32,884 nucleotides of DNA from Weissella hellenica (GCF_005405545.1 NZ_BJEG01000018.1:1-32884), one strand, 5' to 3'. Positions 7,112-15,873 are shown, counted from the first letter of the stretch. Notes: a model not told the origin generated them from the sequence alone. Program-made: numbers and translations.

Positions 7112-7369
7112 TTATTCTCCTCGTTGTTCAGCGTATTTAATGAGTGTTTTTAGACTTTCGACATCTTTTTGATAGTCGTCATTGCCTAAACGAATGGTTA
7201 TGGTGTCTTGTTCCTTACGGGCTACTAATAATTTCATAATCAAATCATCAAGCTCACTGGTTGATAAATCAATATCGGCAAAATTATCGTTTGCGAAAGG
7301 TAACGGTGTGGGACGAACACCACGCCACGCTAAAAACGTTAATGAAAAGTCGTTTAAGTTTTGAAACAT
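7112..7369 (-). CDS. Small acidic protein of unknown function (85 aa)
   Basis: This is the first gene of the minus-strand operon. Its ribosome binding site, AAAGGAG, lies seven bases before the ATG. The protein has an N-terminal FxWRGVRPTPLPFANDNF segment, then a helix (STSELDDLIMKLLVARKEQD), a strand (TITIRL) and a closing helix. I do not recognise the family. Element B lies 97 bases upstream in its reading direction, so that element or its flank should contain the operon's promoter. Confidence 0.65.
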   Translation of the reverse strand: MFQNLNDFSLTFLAWRGVRPTPLPFANDNFADIDLSTSELDDLIMKLLVARKEQDTITIRLGNDDYQKDVESLKTLIKYAEQRGE

Positions 7370-7416
7370 AGTAAAACTCCTTTAATATTGACTAGGTGTG
7401 ACAAAAAATTTATCTG

Positions 7417-7440
7417 CCAGCAACCACCTGTTGTTGCTGG
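7417..7440. other. Perfect 8-bp hairpin beside element B
   Basis: CCAGCAAC (7417-7424) and GTTGCTGG (7433-7440) form a stem with an 8-base loop between element B and the 85-aa gene. In the minus-strand transcript it would lie in the leader. No T-run follows on either strand. Confidence 0.5.
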
Positions 7441-7465
7441 GTTTGTCGTTGTGACGGGAAATTTT

Positions 7466-7671
7466 TAGCAGATAGCGGGGCCAAGCACAAGGGCGGCGCA
7501 GCCGTGCTATTTACCCTTGTGCTTGGCACTAGTTGTTCTTAGTCGCTTGCGACTTAGCACAACTGCTGTCTTGCTATAAATGATAGGCACATAAGGCAGG
7601 CCCAGTAACATCAGGTGGTGGCAGGCGTAAGCCTGCTTTGACCCCCGCTTGCGGGGCCTGGGGTTACTAGG
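7466..7671 (-). other. Structured non-coding element B (second copy of the element A fold)
   Basis: An outer stem, TAGCAGATAGC (7466-7476) with GCTGTCTTGCTA (7565-7576), encloses two arms. Arm 1 is GCCAAGCACAAGGG (7480-7493) with CCCTTGTGCTTGGC (7514-7527). It has an inner GGC/GCC mini-stem and the same unpaired GTGCTATTTA as element A. Arm 2 is AGTTGTTCTTAGTCGC (7531-7546) with GCGACTTAGCACAACT (7549-7564). A second domain has the GCAGGC-GTAA-GCCTGC hairpin (7621-7636) and the CCCCG-CTTG-CGGGG hairpin (7643-7656) inside an imperfect CCCAGTAAC/GTTACTAGG stem. Several stems differ from element A by paired changes, which supports a selected fold. Confidence 0.7.
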
Positions 7672-7692
7672 TTATTACTGTTTGAAAAATTG

Positions 7693-7735
7693 TTTGGGAC
7701 ACTTTTACATAGGCCTCTTAAAATTCGTTACGATA
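7693..7735 (+). promoter_or_regulatory. Transfer-operon promoter element, copy 1
   Basis: This is a 43-bp block beginning TTTGGGACACTTTTACATAG and ending AAATTCGTTACGATA, placed 46 bases before the first start codon of transfer operon 1. Equivalent blocks occur at 20508 and 27013. TTTACA and TACGAT could serve as -35 and -10, but their 19-base spacing is long, so an activator may bind the conserved left half. Confidence 0.75.
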
Positions 7736-7781
7736 ACCCTAGAGTAAAGCAATGAATTTAGTTATTTAGGGAGGCTATCAC

Positions 7782-8027
7782 ATGGTATCGAAGAAATTAG
7801 CAACACGTTTAGCAAAGAAAAAGACTGAATTGGCAAATGCCGAGGATCGCGTAAAAGTGTTGAAGGAAGAATTAGCAACGTTAAATCAACAAGTCCAACT
7901 AGAACTAGTTAAACAATTACAAACGAATCTAAAAACGGATGATTTAACGGAAGTGGCTAATTTTATTGCCCAGGTTGATCCAACACAAGTCCCCGCTGAT
8001 GACGGAGGTGAGCAAGATGGCTATTAA
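7782..8027 (+). CDS. Small coiled-coil protein, first gene of transfer operon 1 (81 aa)
   Basis: The ATG at 7782 follows a GGGAGGC ribosome binding site and is the first start after the 43-bp promoter element. Residues 5-50 are a lysine- and glutamate-rich helix with heptad spacing (coiled coil); the tail is acidic (DPTQVPADDGGEQDGY). I do not recognise a family. The 3' end overlaps the next gene by 11 bases and supplies its GGAGGTG ribosome binding site, so the two are translationally coupled. It may be an accessory transfer or DNA-processing factor, based on operon position only. Confidence 0.7.
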   Translation: MVSKKLATRLAKKKTELANAEDRVKVLKEELATLNQQVQLELVKQLQTNLKTDDLTEVANFIAQVDPTQVPADDGGEQDGY

Positions 8028-10248
8028 TCGTGCTGCAATGAAAGCCTTACCGATTCAAGGCTATTTAGATTACAAAGGAATTGATTATACGACGGAACAC
8101 AACCGCTTGCGGCTTGTGGACCATGATAGTTGTGTGATTAATACTGATAAGAATGTCTTTTTTTGGAACTCCAAACAAATTTCGGGTGATTTAGGTGACT
8201 TTATTACCGCGTATGAGGATGTCACCCCGAAAGAAGCCTGGGTGCGCTGGTCAGAATTTGGTCGGCATTACAACGGACAAGATGAGACCGAGAAGGCTAA
8301 ATATCAAGCATCCGCTCGGGAAAATAATTACAAGTTTAATTGGCAAAGATGGCGGACAGCCCAAACCAAAAATAATTCAGAAAATTATTTAGTGAATGAA
8401 CGTGGCTTTGATGCCACGTTTGTGCAACGTTTAGCGAACGCTGACTTTATTAAACAAGGCAAACCAAGACAGGACCGCCAGACAAAAGAATGGCAGAAGC
8501 CGGCAATTTTATTTCCATGGCACGATGAAAATGACCAAGTGGTCGGTCTTGACCAACAAGGGACTGAGGTTAATTTTGAAAAATATGGTAAGCGTGGGAC
8601 GCAAAAGAAAGTCGCCGCTGGTTCAGATACCCGTTACGGGTATAACTTTCGCACAGGGAATGGTGCTGACCAGTTAATTGTGTTTGAGTCACCAGTTGAT
8701 GCATTATCTTATGCCCAGATGCATTTTACGGAACCAACCAATAAAAATACGACTTTCTTATCATTATCTGGGACCGATCATCAAAAAGTTTTGTCACAAC
8801 TTGATCGCATGAAGCAATTAAACGGCCATTTACCAAAACAATTGGTTATGGCAACGGATAACGATTTAGCCGGGTTTAAAGCAGCAGCCCCCTTTGATAT
8901 GTTGCAATTTGAGGGTATGACAAATATTCGGCAAATCCCAACACGAGGTAAAGATTGGAACGATCAATTAAAGGGACATGACCCCGCTATTAAAATACTC
9001 ACAATGGATGAAAACCAACAACAATTAGCCGCACTAGAGACGTTTACGCAACAGGCCAAGCCAGCAACGGTAGCAAAAGCAACGACTGATGATAAGCAAG
9101 TTGCCCAACCACAACGCGTGGCGCGCCAGCAACGACGGGAAGAACGTAAGGGCAAGAGTCGTGAACGGAATGAAGAAATTATTAAAGATGCGTTGACGCG
9201 TGTACAAAATTATCAAAATGATCCCAAAGAAGTGCAGCAATATTTAGATTTTGTGGCCCAGGGGCAAAACTATTCGCCTCGTAATACCTTACTAATCTAT
9301 GGGCAACGACAAGATGCCACCATCGTCATGGGGTATAAACAATTTGCTGAACGTGGCATTCAAGTTAATAAAGGCGAAAAGGGTATGAAGATTTATGGCG
9401 CACCTAAGAACTTACAAAGTATTGTCACGCCAGCTGGTGACCGGGTTTATTGGCGTGATTCAACGGCCGAACAACGCCAACAAGCCAAAGCTGGTGAGCT
9501 AGAAACGCGGACAGTCAAGCATTATCCAATTGAAACGGTGTTTGATGTGAAGCAAACCAATGCCAAATTGGATGACTTGCCTAAGTTGTTACCCAATAAA
9601 CCGGTTAATTTAGCCACTGACCAATCACCAGAACACCTTGAAACGGTGTATCAAACACTTAAAAAGTATGCGCAAGATGAACAACATGCACGGGTCGTGG
9701 ATCAAGACGAGGGCGCAATTAAATTTTTAGCCGATCACAAACCAATGACCAGTCATGGCATTGCCAAAGGGGCCACAGCGATTAATAGGCAAAAGCCAGA
9801 GGCACCGATTATTGTTTTACGACCAGATTTACCGGTTACGGATCGGATTGCCACGTTAGCGCATGAAATGGGCCACACGGCATTGCATCAACAAAGTGAT
9901 GACAAGACCCCCAACGGGGTGCAAGAGTTACAGGCGGAAATGACCAGTTATGTGGTATTAAAAAATGTCGGTGTGGAACCCGGTGATATTAGTGAAAAAT
10001 ATATGAGTGATTGGACCAATAATCTAAAGCAAGTAGCCGATTTAAAAGAAAAATCACCCAACATGATGGCGGATGTGACGAGAGCGAGTACGTCAATCAC
10101 AAATTATTTGGCAGATCGCCTCTCAGATGGGCAACAAATAACACATAGTCGGCGTGCTGCGCCGAATATAGAACCAACCGCCGTCCAGATGGAAACTAAT
10201 CAAGTAACGCAAGATCAAGCAAATGAAACACGAGGACCCAAGCGATGA
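8017..10248 (+). CDS. TOPRIM primase-like / ArdC antirestriction fusion protein
   Basis: This 743-aa protein has two parts. Residues 1-310 resemble DUF3991/TOPRIM plasmid primase-like proteins: VFFWNSKQISGDLGDFI, then a TOPRIM core with E224 in FESPVDAL and D281/D283 in ATDNDLAGF. Residues about 385-700 are ArdC-like: an ssDNA-binding N-domain (NYSPRNTLLIYGQ, then GYKQFAERGIQVNKGEKGMKIYG) and a zinc metallopeptidase HEMGH (H616, E617, H620). ArdC proteins protect incoming plasmid ssDNA from restriction in the recipient. A primase-like part could start complementary-strand synthesis; the exact reaction is inference. ATG 8017 is chosen over an in-frame upstream ATG because GGAGGTG (8004-8010) sits before it. 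Its stop overlaps the next gene as ATGA. Confidence 0.85.
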   Translation: MAINRAAMKALPIQGYLDYKGIDYTTEHNRLRLVDHDSCVINTDKNVFFWNSKQISGDLGDFITAYEDVTPKEAWVRWSEFGRHYNGQDETEKAKYQASARENNYKFNWQRWRTAQTKNNSENYLVNERGFDATFVQRLANADFIKQGKPRQDRQTKEWQKPAILFPWHDENDQVVGLDQQGTEVNFEKYGKRGTQKKVAAGSDTRYGYNFRTGNGADQLIVFESPVDALSYAQMHFTEPTNKNTTFLSLSGTDHQKVLSQLDRMKQLNGHLPKQLVMATDNDLAGFKAAAPFDMLQFEGMTNIRQIPTRGKDWNDQLKGHDPAIKILTMDENQQQLAALETFTQQAKPATVAKATTDDKQVAQPQRVARQQRREERKGKSRERNEEIIKDALTRVQNYQNDPKEVQQYLDFVAQGQNYSPRNTLLIYGQRQDATIVMGYKQFAERGIQVNKGEKGMKIYGAPKNLQSIVTPAGDRVYWRDSTAEQRQQAKAGELETRTVKHYPIETVFDVKQTNAKLDDLPKLLPNKPVNLATDQSPEHLETVYQTLKKYAQDEQHARVVDQDEGAIKFLADHKPMTSHGIAKGATAINRQKPEAPIIVLRPDLPVTDRIATLAHEMGHTALHQQSDDKTPNGVQELQAEMTSYVVLKNVGVEPGDISEKYMSDWTNNLKQVADLKEKSPNMMADVTRASTSITNYLADRLSDGQQITHSRRAAPNIEPTAVQMETNQVTQDQANETRGPKR

Positions 10249-10859
10249 CACAATTAACTAATATAAAAGGCAAACTGGTGCAAGTTGCTCAAGGCAATGG
10301 CCTTTATATATTGACCATTGATCCGGCACAAGCGGCAGCTGGTTTATTAGAATTACCGGTAACCGCCGAGCAATATCATAGTTTATTTCCTGCCGGTGAT
10401 CCGGTTTTAAATGAGGAATACGAAGTGACCATACAACAAGATGCGCAACACATGACGTTAGTCAATGTTTTTCCAGTCGATGCTGAGGTGGTCCCAGCAG
10501 ATCTAGTCCCAACATTGACGACAACACAAAATATGGAACTACAAGGAGAGCATTTTATGGATACGCAAAAACAAGCGGCTGCTTTAGAAAAACGTTTAAA
10601 TGAAATTCGACAAGATGATTCTTTAATGCAAGATATTAAAGCAGAACTTGATCAAGAAGCTGAACAACGCCGCGCAAATATTAAAGCCCGTCAACAAGGA
10701 CAAGGGATTGAACAACTCTTTACGGCTGAAGAATTAGCGCAGCTGCAACAAAAGCAACAACAACAGGCAAAAACCGAAACGATTTCTCTGTCAGAACAAA
10801 CGCGGGTTGCCAAACAAGATGATGACGATTTACCACTGGGAGGAGATGATGAGGTATGA
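10245..10859 (+). CDS. Coiled-coil protein of transfer operon 1 (204 aa)
   Basis: The N-terminal 90 residues look beta-rich (IKGKLVQVAQGNGLYILTID, then EEYEVTIQQDAQHMTLVNVF) and may form a small OB- or SH3-like barrel. Residues 105-180 are a glutamine-, lysine- and glutamate-rich coiled coil; the tail is acidic (DDDDLPLGGDDEV). The start ATG overlaps the upstream stop (ATGA), and its own stop overlaps the Clp-like gene in the same way. It therefore belongs to a tightly coupled trio with the ArdC fusion and the ATPase, and could be an adaptor for that ATPase. No family is recognised. Confidence 0.75.
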   Translation: MTQLTNIKGKLVQVAQGNGLYILTIDPAQAAAGLLELPVTAEQYHSLFPAGDPVLNEEYEVTIQQDAQHMTLVNVFPVDAEVVPADLVPTLTTTQNMELQGEHFMDTQKQAAALEKRLNEIRQDDSLMQDIKAELDQEAEQRRANIKARQQGQGIEQLFTAEELAQLQQKQQQQAKTETISLSEQTRVAKQDDDDLPLGGDDEV

Positions 10860-12742
10860 CCAACACCTATCTAGAAGCGTTTACAACCAATTTAAATCAA
10901 GTCATTGCTGCACAACCGTCAGAATATGGGGCGTTTGGTCGTGATGCAGAATTAGGTCGGCTGATTCCCATTTTAAATCAACATAAGAAAAATAGTGCCG
11001 CAGTCTTAGGTGAAGCTGGGGTTGGAAAAACTGTTTTAGTCGAAGAGTTGGTAAAACGCATCTTGACGCAAGATGCCAGTTTACATGGCACGTTAGTCAA
11101 TCGTGAAGTCCATTCATTAGAGTTAGCCAGTTTAATGACGACAACGGCGGGTGGTAATTTTGCTTCAAATCTGCATCATTTAGTAGCTGAAGTTAAAGCA
11201 AATCCCCAGATCTTATTATTTATTGATGAGATGCACGAGTTAATTGGCACAGGTGCTGAAGGAACTTCTGGTATGGATGCTGCTAATATCTTAAAGCCGG
11301 CGATTGGCCGGGGTGAAATTCAAGTTATCGGCGCCACCACAACGGCGGAATTTAAACAATATATTGAATCTGATAATGCGATGGAACGCCGTTTTGATAA
11401 AGTCATGCTAGATGAATTCACGCCAGCTCAAACCAAAACAACTTTACAGCGAATCATTGCGGCAACCACGGATCATGTTGCGGTACCTGATCCAGTCATT
11501 GACACCATTATTCAATTTTCTGACCGGTACATTACCACGCACTTCTTTCCTGAAAAGGCGATTACCTTGTTTGATAATGCCTTAGTCGCTGCAAAAATGA
11601 ATGACCATTTAGTCTTAACGACAACCGATGTAGCCAGTATCATTAATGAACGCTACCGGGTACCGATGTCAGTCTTAACAGAGGAAGATGATAACCGCTT
11701 ATTTCAGTTGTACGAACGGATGCAACGTCAAGTGATTGGCCAAAATGCAGCGTTGAAAAAAATTGTCACGAGTATTCGTGTTCGTGCTGCTGGTTTAGGT
11801 GATATGAGTAAGCCCTTGTCATTTCTATTAGCCGGAACACCCGGTGTGGGGAAAACGGAAACAGCCAAAGCGTTAGCCACGCATTACTTTGGTGATGAAC
11901 GGCAATTAATCCGCTTTGACATGTCGGAGTTTAAATTTGCCAAGCAATCGATGCAACGGTTTGCCGAGCGGGCAGCCGAAGCGGTGAAGTTTAATCCCTA
12001 TTCAGTTTTATTATTGGATGAGATTGAAAAGGCGGACCCGATGGTCTTAGATTTATTGCTACAAATCTTAGACGATGGTCGTTTAACCAACGAACGTGGG
12101 CAAACGATTAACTTTAAAGATTTGATTGTTGTCATGACCACCAACATTGGGCATCAATTAATTATTGAACGCGCAGCTAAAAGTGATGACTACCGCCATG
12201 ATGCGCAGCATCAATTGGCCTTCAGTAAAAATTTTGAAAATGCCTTGTTAGGAGCCGGTTTACGGCAAGAATTTATCAGTCGTATTGGCGCTACTATTAT
12301 TTTTGAACCATTAGATGTGCCGGATGTGAAGCGCATTATTGATTTGAAACTGACGAAACTTAATCAACAAGCCCAACGGCAAGGTTATCAATTGGTTTAT
12401 CGGACGCAAGATGTTAGCCAATTAATTCCAAGTTTTGCAAGTGGCCAAGAATTCGTGGATGATCGGGTGATCGCCACGCATCCACTCATTGATTTCCTCG
12501 TTGATAAAGGTTATCGCAAGAGTTTAGGTGTACGCCCACTGGATGATACCATTATGGAATTTGTGGAAGCACAGATGGCCACCGCAATTTTACACGAACG
12601 TCACACTAGCCAAGTCAAAGGTCATTCCTTTGTCTTTCGGGCATGGGGTAATCCGCCGGATGCCACACATCCACGGGGGAGTTGGCAAGCCGTTGTTCCG
12701 CAAACAGAATTACCAAACAACCAAGAGGAGGCGATTTCATGA
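10856..12742 (+). CDS. Clp-like double AAA+ ATPase of the transfer operon
   Basis: This is a 628-aa Hsp100/Clp-type unfoldase with two AAA+ modules. Module 1 has Walker A GEAGVGKT (52-59), Walker B FIDEMHE (D124-E125) and an ERRF arginine-finger region. Module 2 has GTPGVGKT (327-334), LLLDEIEKAD (D388-E389) and a C-terminal Clp D2-small domain (KGYRKSLGVRPLDDTI). It lacks the ClpN repeats and has little room for a ClpB M-domain. No clear IGF/IGL ClpP-docking loop is seen, so it is probably not a proteolytic partner. A role in remodelling the relaxosome or secretion proteins is inferred from its place directly before the coupling protein gene. Its stop overlaps that gene as ATGA. Confidence 0.85.
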   Translation: MTNTYLEAFTTNLNQVIAAQPSEYGAFGRDAELGRLIPILNQHKKNSAAVLGEAGVGKTVLVEELVKRILTQDASLHGTLVNREVHSLELASLMTTTAGGNFASNLHHLVAEVKANPQILLFIDEMHELIGTGAEGTSGMDAANILKPAIGRGEIQVIGATTTAEFKQYIESDNAMERRFDKVMLDEFTPAQTKTTLQRIIAATTDHVAVPDPVIDTIIQFSDRYITTHFFPEKAITLFDNALVAAKMNDHLVLTTTDVASIINERYRVPMSVLTEEDDNRLFQLYERMQRQVIGQNAALKKIVTSIRVRAAGLGDMSKPLSFLLAGTPGVGKTETAKALATHYFGDERQLIRFDMSEFKFAKQSMQRFAERAAEAVKFNPYSVLLLDEIEKADPMVLDLLLQILDDGRLTNERGQTINFKDLIVVMTTNIGHQLIIERAAKSDDYRHDAQHQLAFSKNFENALLGAGLRQEFISRIGATIIFEPLDVPDVKRIIDLKLTKLNQQAQRQGYQLVYRTQDVSQLIPSFASGQEFVDDRVIATHPLIDFLVDKGYRKSLGVRPLDDTIMEFVEAQMATAILHERHTSQVKGHSFVFRAWGNPPDATHPRGSWQAVVPQTELPNNQEEAIS

Positions 12743-13239
12743 GTAAAGAGTGGTTTGGCAATCGTTATGAACAAGCCCGATCGTATGAAAAACAAAGTCA
12801 AATTCGCTTGCGGGGTCAATTCTGGTTTCAAGGACTTATTTTTGTCGGTTATTGTGCCTTAGGCATTATGATGGCGCTGCTGGTGGGAACTTTAGCAGGC
12901 ACACTTTGGTACATTATTCGTTCTGGGTTGGGCAACATGGCGTTGAATATGTTCAATGTATACTTTAAACCGGCTTTTAGTTGGGATTACTTGCAACAAT
13001 ATGTCATGTTTTCATTATCTGGTGGTGTCTTACATGAACAGTCTTATATCATTTGGGCAATTATGGTAGTCATGTTTGCCATTTTCTGCCGGTTAGGGAT
13101 TAAGAATTGGTATGACTGGGTACAAAAATTTGGTGGCCGGACAACCAATCAAAATCGCTGGGCCACGCTACATGAAATTGAACGGACTTATGTTTTAATT
13201 CCCGACCGTAATAAATTTTATAAGGGTCCGGCAGGGTAA
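12739..13239 (+). CDS. VirD4-type coupling protein, N-terminal part ending at an in-frame TAA
   Basis: ATG 12739 has AGGAGG at 12726-12731 and overlaps the ATPase stop as ATGA. The encoded 166 aa hold the membrane anchor of a type IV coupling protein: TM helices at about residues 27-58 and 103-122, then a cytoplasmic stretch ending YVLIPDRNKFYKGPAG. The frame then hits TAA (13237-13239), but the same frame continues as PISHISGYAFAFFK and straight into the ATPase domain. The KGPAG-x-PISHISGY continuity shows that this is the front of one coupling-protein gene (12739-15873, 1044 codons plus stop). A C-to-T change in a CAA glutamine codon would explain the TAA. Confidence 0.75.
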   Translation: MSKEWFGNRYEQARSYEKQSQIRLRGQFWFQGLIFVGYCALGIMMALLVGTLAGTLWYIIRSGLGNMALNMFNVYFKPAFSWDYLQQYVMFSLSGGVLHEQSYIIWAIMVVMFAIFCRLGIKNWYDWVQKFGGRTTNQNRWATLHEIERTYVLIPDRNKFYKGPAG

Positions 13240-13311
13240 CCGATTAGCCATATTTCCGGTTACGCGTTTGCGTTTTTCAAATTGCATCCATTCCTTTGGT
13301 TAAAGCAAGTG

Positions 13312-15873
13312 ATGAAAGCCCCCTTGGGTTTGAATCGCGAAACATTTCCCAAGTGGTACCAGCAAGTGCGACCACGGTTGATGCAATTACCACTATTAAA
13401 CAAGTACTTTGATGCCCAACTCACGGTTGAAGGTGGGTTTCAAGGCTTTTATTGGATTGATCCAAAACCGACACACGCGATTACCACCGGGGCAACCCGT
13501 TCTGGTAAGGACCAACGCCGCGGCTATATTTTTATTGATATTATGCGCCGGGCTGAAGTGCAACCCAATATCATTGATACTGATGCAAAAAATGAAGATG
13601 CCAAGATGTCGTTTATACCACTACAAAAGGCCGGATATGAAGTGCAATTACTCAACATTGCCGACACGGATTGGTCTGAATCGTGGAGCCCGTTTCAAGT
13701 TGCTTTGAATTATGCAATGGCGGGTGAATTAGATAAGGCCCGAGACGAGGCAATGGTCATTGTCCAAATTATTGGCTCATCGAGTTCATCTGAAGGTGGT
13801 AATGATATTTGGGATAAGACAGCGGAAGATACGCAATTAGCGATTATTCTGATTCTCTTATGGTTAGCGATGGAACAAGACGATCAAACATTAGCTACGC
13901 CAGCCGGCGTGCCACAGTTTATTAACTCGGTCAATCAATTTAATGATTCAAAAGATAAAAACATGGATGGGTTAACGCAATACTTTAACATGTTGCGCCA
14001 ATTAGATCCGATGCCACCAATTATTAATGAGGCGATTCTAAAAGCGGGATCTTACTTAGGGGCGACTGGTGATACCAAATCATCCGTTATGTTTACGCTC
14101 CAAAGTCGTTCAAGTCTATTTGCTTCTGAAACTGTTGCACGACTTACCTCACGGTCAACCATTCAAATTGCTGATTATGGTTTTCCACGGATACTAAAGG
14201 TGAATGTCCCAACCGACTATGCCGGTGCAACGGCGTTAGTAGAACTCTACAAACGCCAAGATGACACACCTCAAGGGCATTATTTGGAACAAGATGCCGT
14301 GAAAGTGAGCCGTGCCGGCGTTATTCAATATCCGTTCCATCAGGTTTTCCCGGATGAATGGCTGATTAAGATTCACTTTGCTGACAAGGGAAATCCAAAG
14401 CATTTGCAAAATTCATGGCTGCAAATTACGGGTGAAAAACGCGTTAAGCGACAATTGAATCAACAAATCAAAATTGATCCACATAGTCAACGCCCCGTTA
14501 AACAAGTGGTGACTTATCCTTTGCAGCAAGCATTAATTAGCGATGAGCCGGCTACTTTTGACTTACGTTATTCCGAAAAGCCCAAGGCCGTGTTTATTGT
14601 GACGCCACAAAGTAATGATAATTATGCCGCCATTGCGTCATTGTTCTTAGGTCAGGTTTTTTCAGTTAATACGCAAATTGCTTCAGAAATTACTCGCCGT
14701 AAGATGGACCGGCAGATTATTTACAAGTTGAATGAGTTTTCAATGTTTCCCCGGATTCCCGGCTTTGATAACTTCTTAACCCGTGGCTTAACCTACGGTC
14801 ATATTGTGGATATGTATGTACAAGATGATGTGCAAGTTGCCAAGCACTATTCAGAATCAGAAGCCAAAGAAATTATGAACAATATGTTGACGCAATTTCA
14901 TATTCAAACTAAGGATCGTGAAACCAACCAAGCCGTATCCGATCGTTTAGGTGAAATTGAGGTGCAAAAAGAAATTGTGAACTCGCAAATGGGTGAGCAA
15001 CAACAAGACCGAGGCAATCGCCAAATCTCAATTGATAAGATGCCATTACTGTTAGCCAAAGAATTAGAGGAGTTAAATGATGGTGAAATGGTGATTATGC
15101 GTACGGCGAAGCGAAATGATAAGAAATGGCGCCGGATTCGACCACTACCGATTTTCGATACCGGTAAAACATTGATGCCGAATGCCCGGGATCTCATTGG
15201 TAAAAGTTATCGTTTGGATTACTACACCACGGATTTGCGCATTAAGAACAACACTAAGCATTTAAGTTATCAAGACATTTTCCAGGATTACAGTGGGTAT
15301 TTCAAGCAATTAGCTGCCCAGGTGAATCCGGAAACCATTGAAACTGAAATTGAGACAGCACCAGCAGTCAATATGAGTACTGATGTGTCGGAAAAATCAA
15401 ATGAGACAACCTTAGATGCGGCAATGATGAATTCGTCTGCTACCAAGTCGACGGTAACGGCTAAACAACCAGTAGAACAGCCGGTATCTGACAGTGACGA
15501 AAGTCAACCGGTGGCTGACAATGGCAGTGAGGAAATCAATGATGATGAGGAAGTGGATGATTATACGATTTGGCAACGTGATTTTGCACAACATGCCAAT
15601 GAGAGGTTAGTCTCAATTATTGATTTAACGAATGCCTATTTTATGGCACAAGTTGAAGATATGATTGCAACAGCGCTAGATGCACCAACCATCACGGCTG
15701 ATGCCGAGAAGTTAGCGGTACAAGCCGATGCCGTCAACCATCAATTCTTTAAACGACATGGTGATTTAAACCAACAAGCGGCGATGCGGGAATTTCTGGC
15801 AGATGACGAACGGTGTTTTGATTTACTAATTAATATTGACGAGCTGCGTGAAGCACAAGTCACAGAAAATTAA
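13312..15873 (+). CDS. VirD4-type coupling protein, ATPase part after the in-frame stop
   Basis: This is the cytoplasmic motor that links the relaxosome to the secretion channel and drives ssDNA transfer. It has a phosphate-binding loop, TTGATRSGKDQ (K at 13507), NIIDTDAKNEDAK, the Walker-B-like YKLNEFSMFP and a long C-terminal helical and acidic tail. No ribosome binding site precedes the ATG at 13312, nor TTG 13282 or GTG 13309. This supports the view that it is normally translated as part of the gene beginning at 12739. Whether it is made in this strain depends on readthrough or internal initiation. VirB6-like and other channel genes follow in the same operon. Confidence 0.78.
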   Translation: MKAPLGLNRETFPKWYQQVRPRLMQLPLLNKYFDAQLTVEGGFQGFYWIDPKPTHAITTGATRSGKDQRRGYIFIDIMRRAEVQPNIIDTDAKNEDAKMSFIPLQKAGYEVQLLNIADTDWSESWSPFQVALNYAMAGELDKARDEAMVIVQIIGSSSSSEGGNDIWDKTAEDTQLAIILILLWLAMEQDDQTLATPAGVPQFINSVNQFNDSKDKNMDGLTQYFNMLRQLDPMPPIINEAILKAGSYLGATGDTKSSVMFTLQSRSSLFASETVARLTSRSTIQIADYGFPRILKVNVPTDYAGATALVELYKRQDDTPQGHYLEQDAVKVSRAGVIQYPFHQVFPDEWLIKIHFADKGNPKHLQNSWLQITGEKRVKRQLNQQIKIDPHSQRPVKQVVTYPLQQALISDEPATFDLRYSEKPKAVFIVTPQSNDNYAAIASLFLGQVFSVNTQIASEITRRKMDRQIIYKLNEFSMFPRIPGFDNFLTRGLTYGHIVDMYVQDDVQVAKHYSESEAKEIMNNMLTQFHIQTKDRETNQAVSDRLGEIEVQKEIVNSQMGEQQQDRGNRQISIDKMPLLLAKELEELNDGEMVIMRTAKRNDKKWRRIRPLPIFDTGKTLMPNARDLIGKSYRLDYYTTDLRIKNNTKHLSYQDIFQDYSGYFKQLAAQVNPETIETEIETAPAVNMSTDVSEKSNETTLDAAMMNSSATKSTVTAKQPVEQPVSDSDESQPVADNGSEEINDDEEVDDYTIWQRDFAQHANERLVSIIDLTNAYFMAQVEDMIATALDAPTITADAEKLAVQADAVNHQFFKRHGDLNQQAAMREFLADDERCFDLLINIDELREAQVTEN

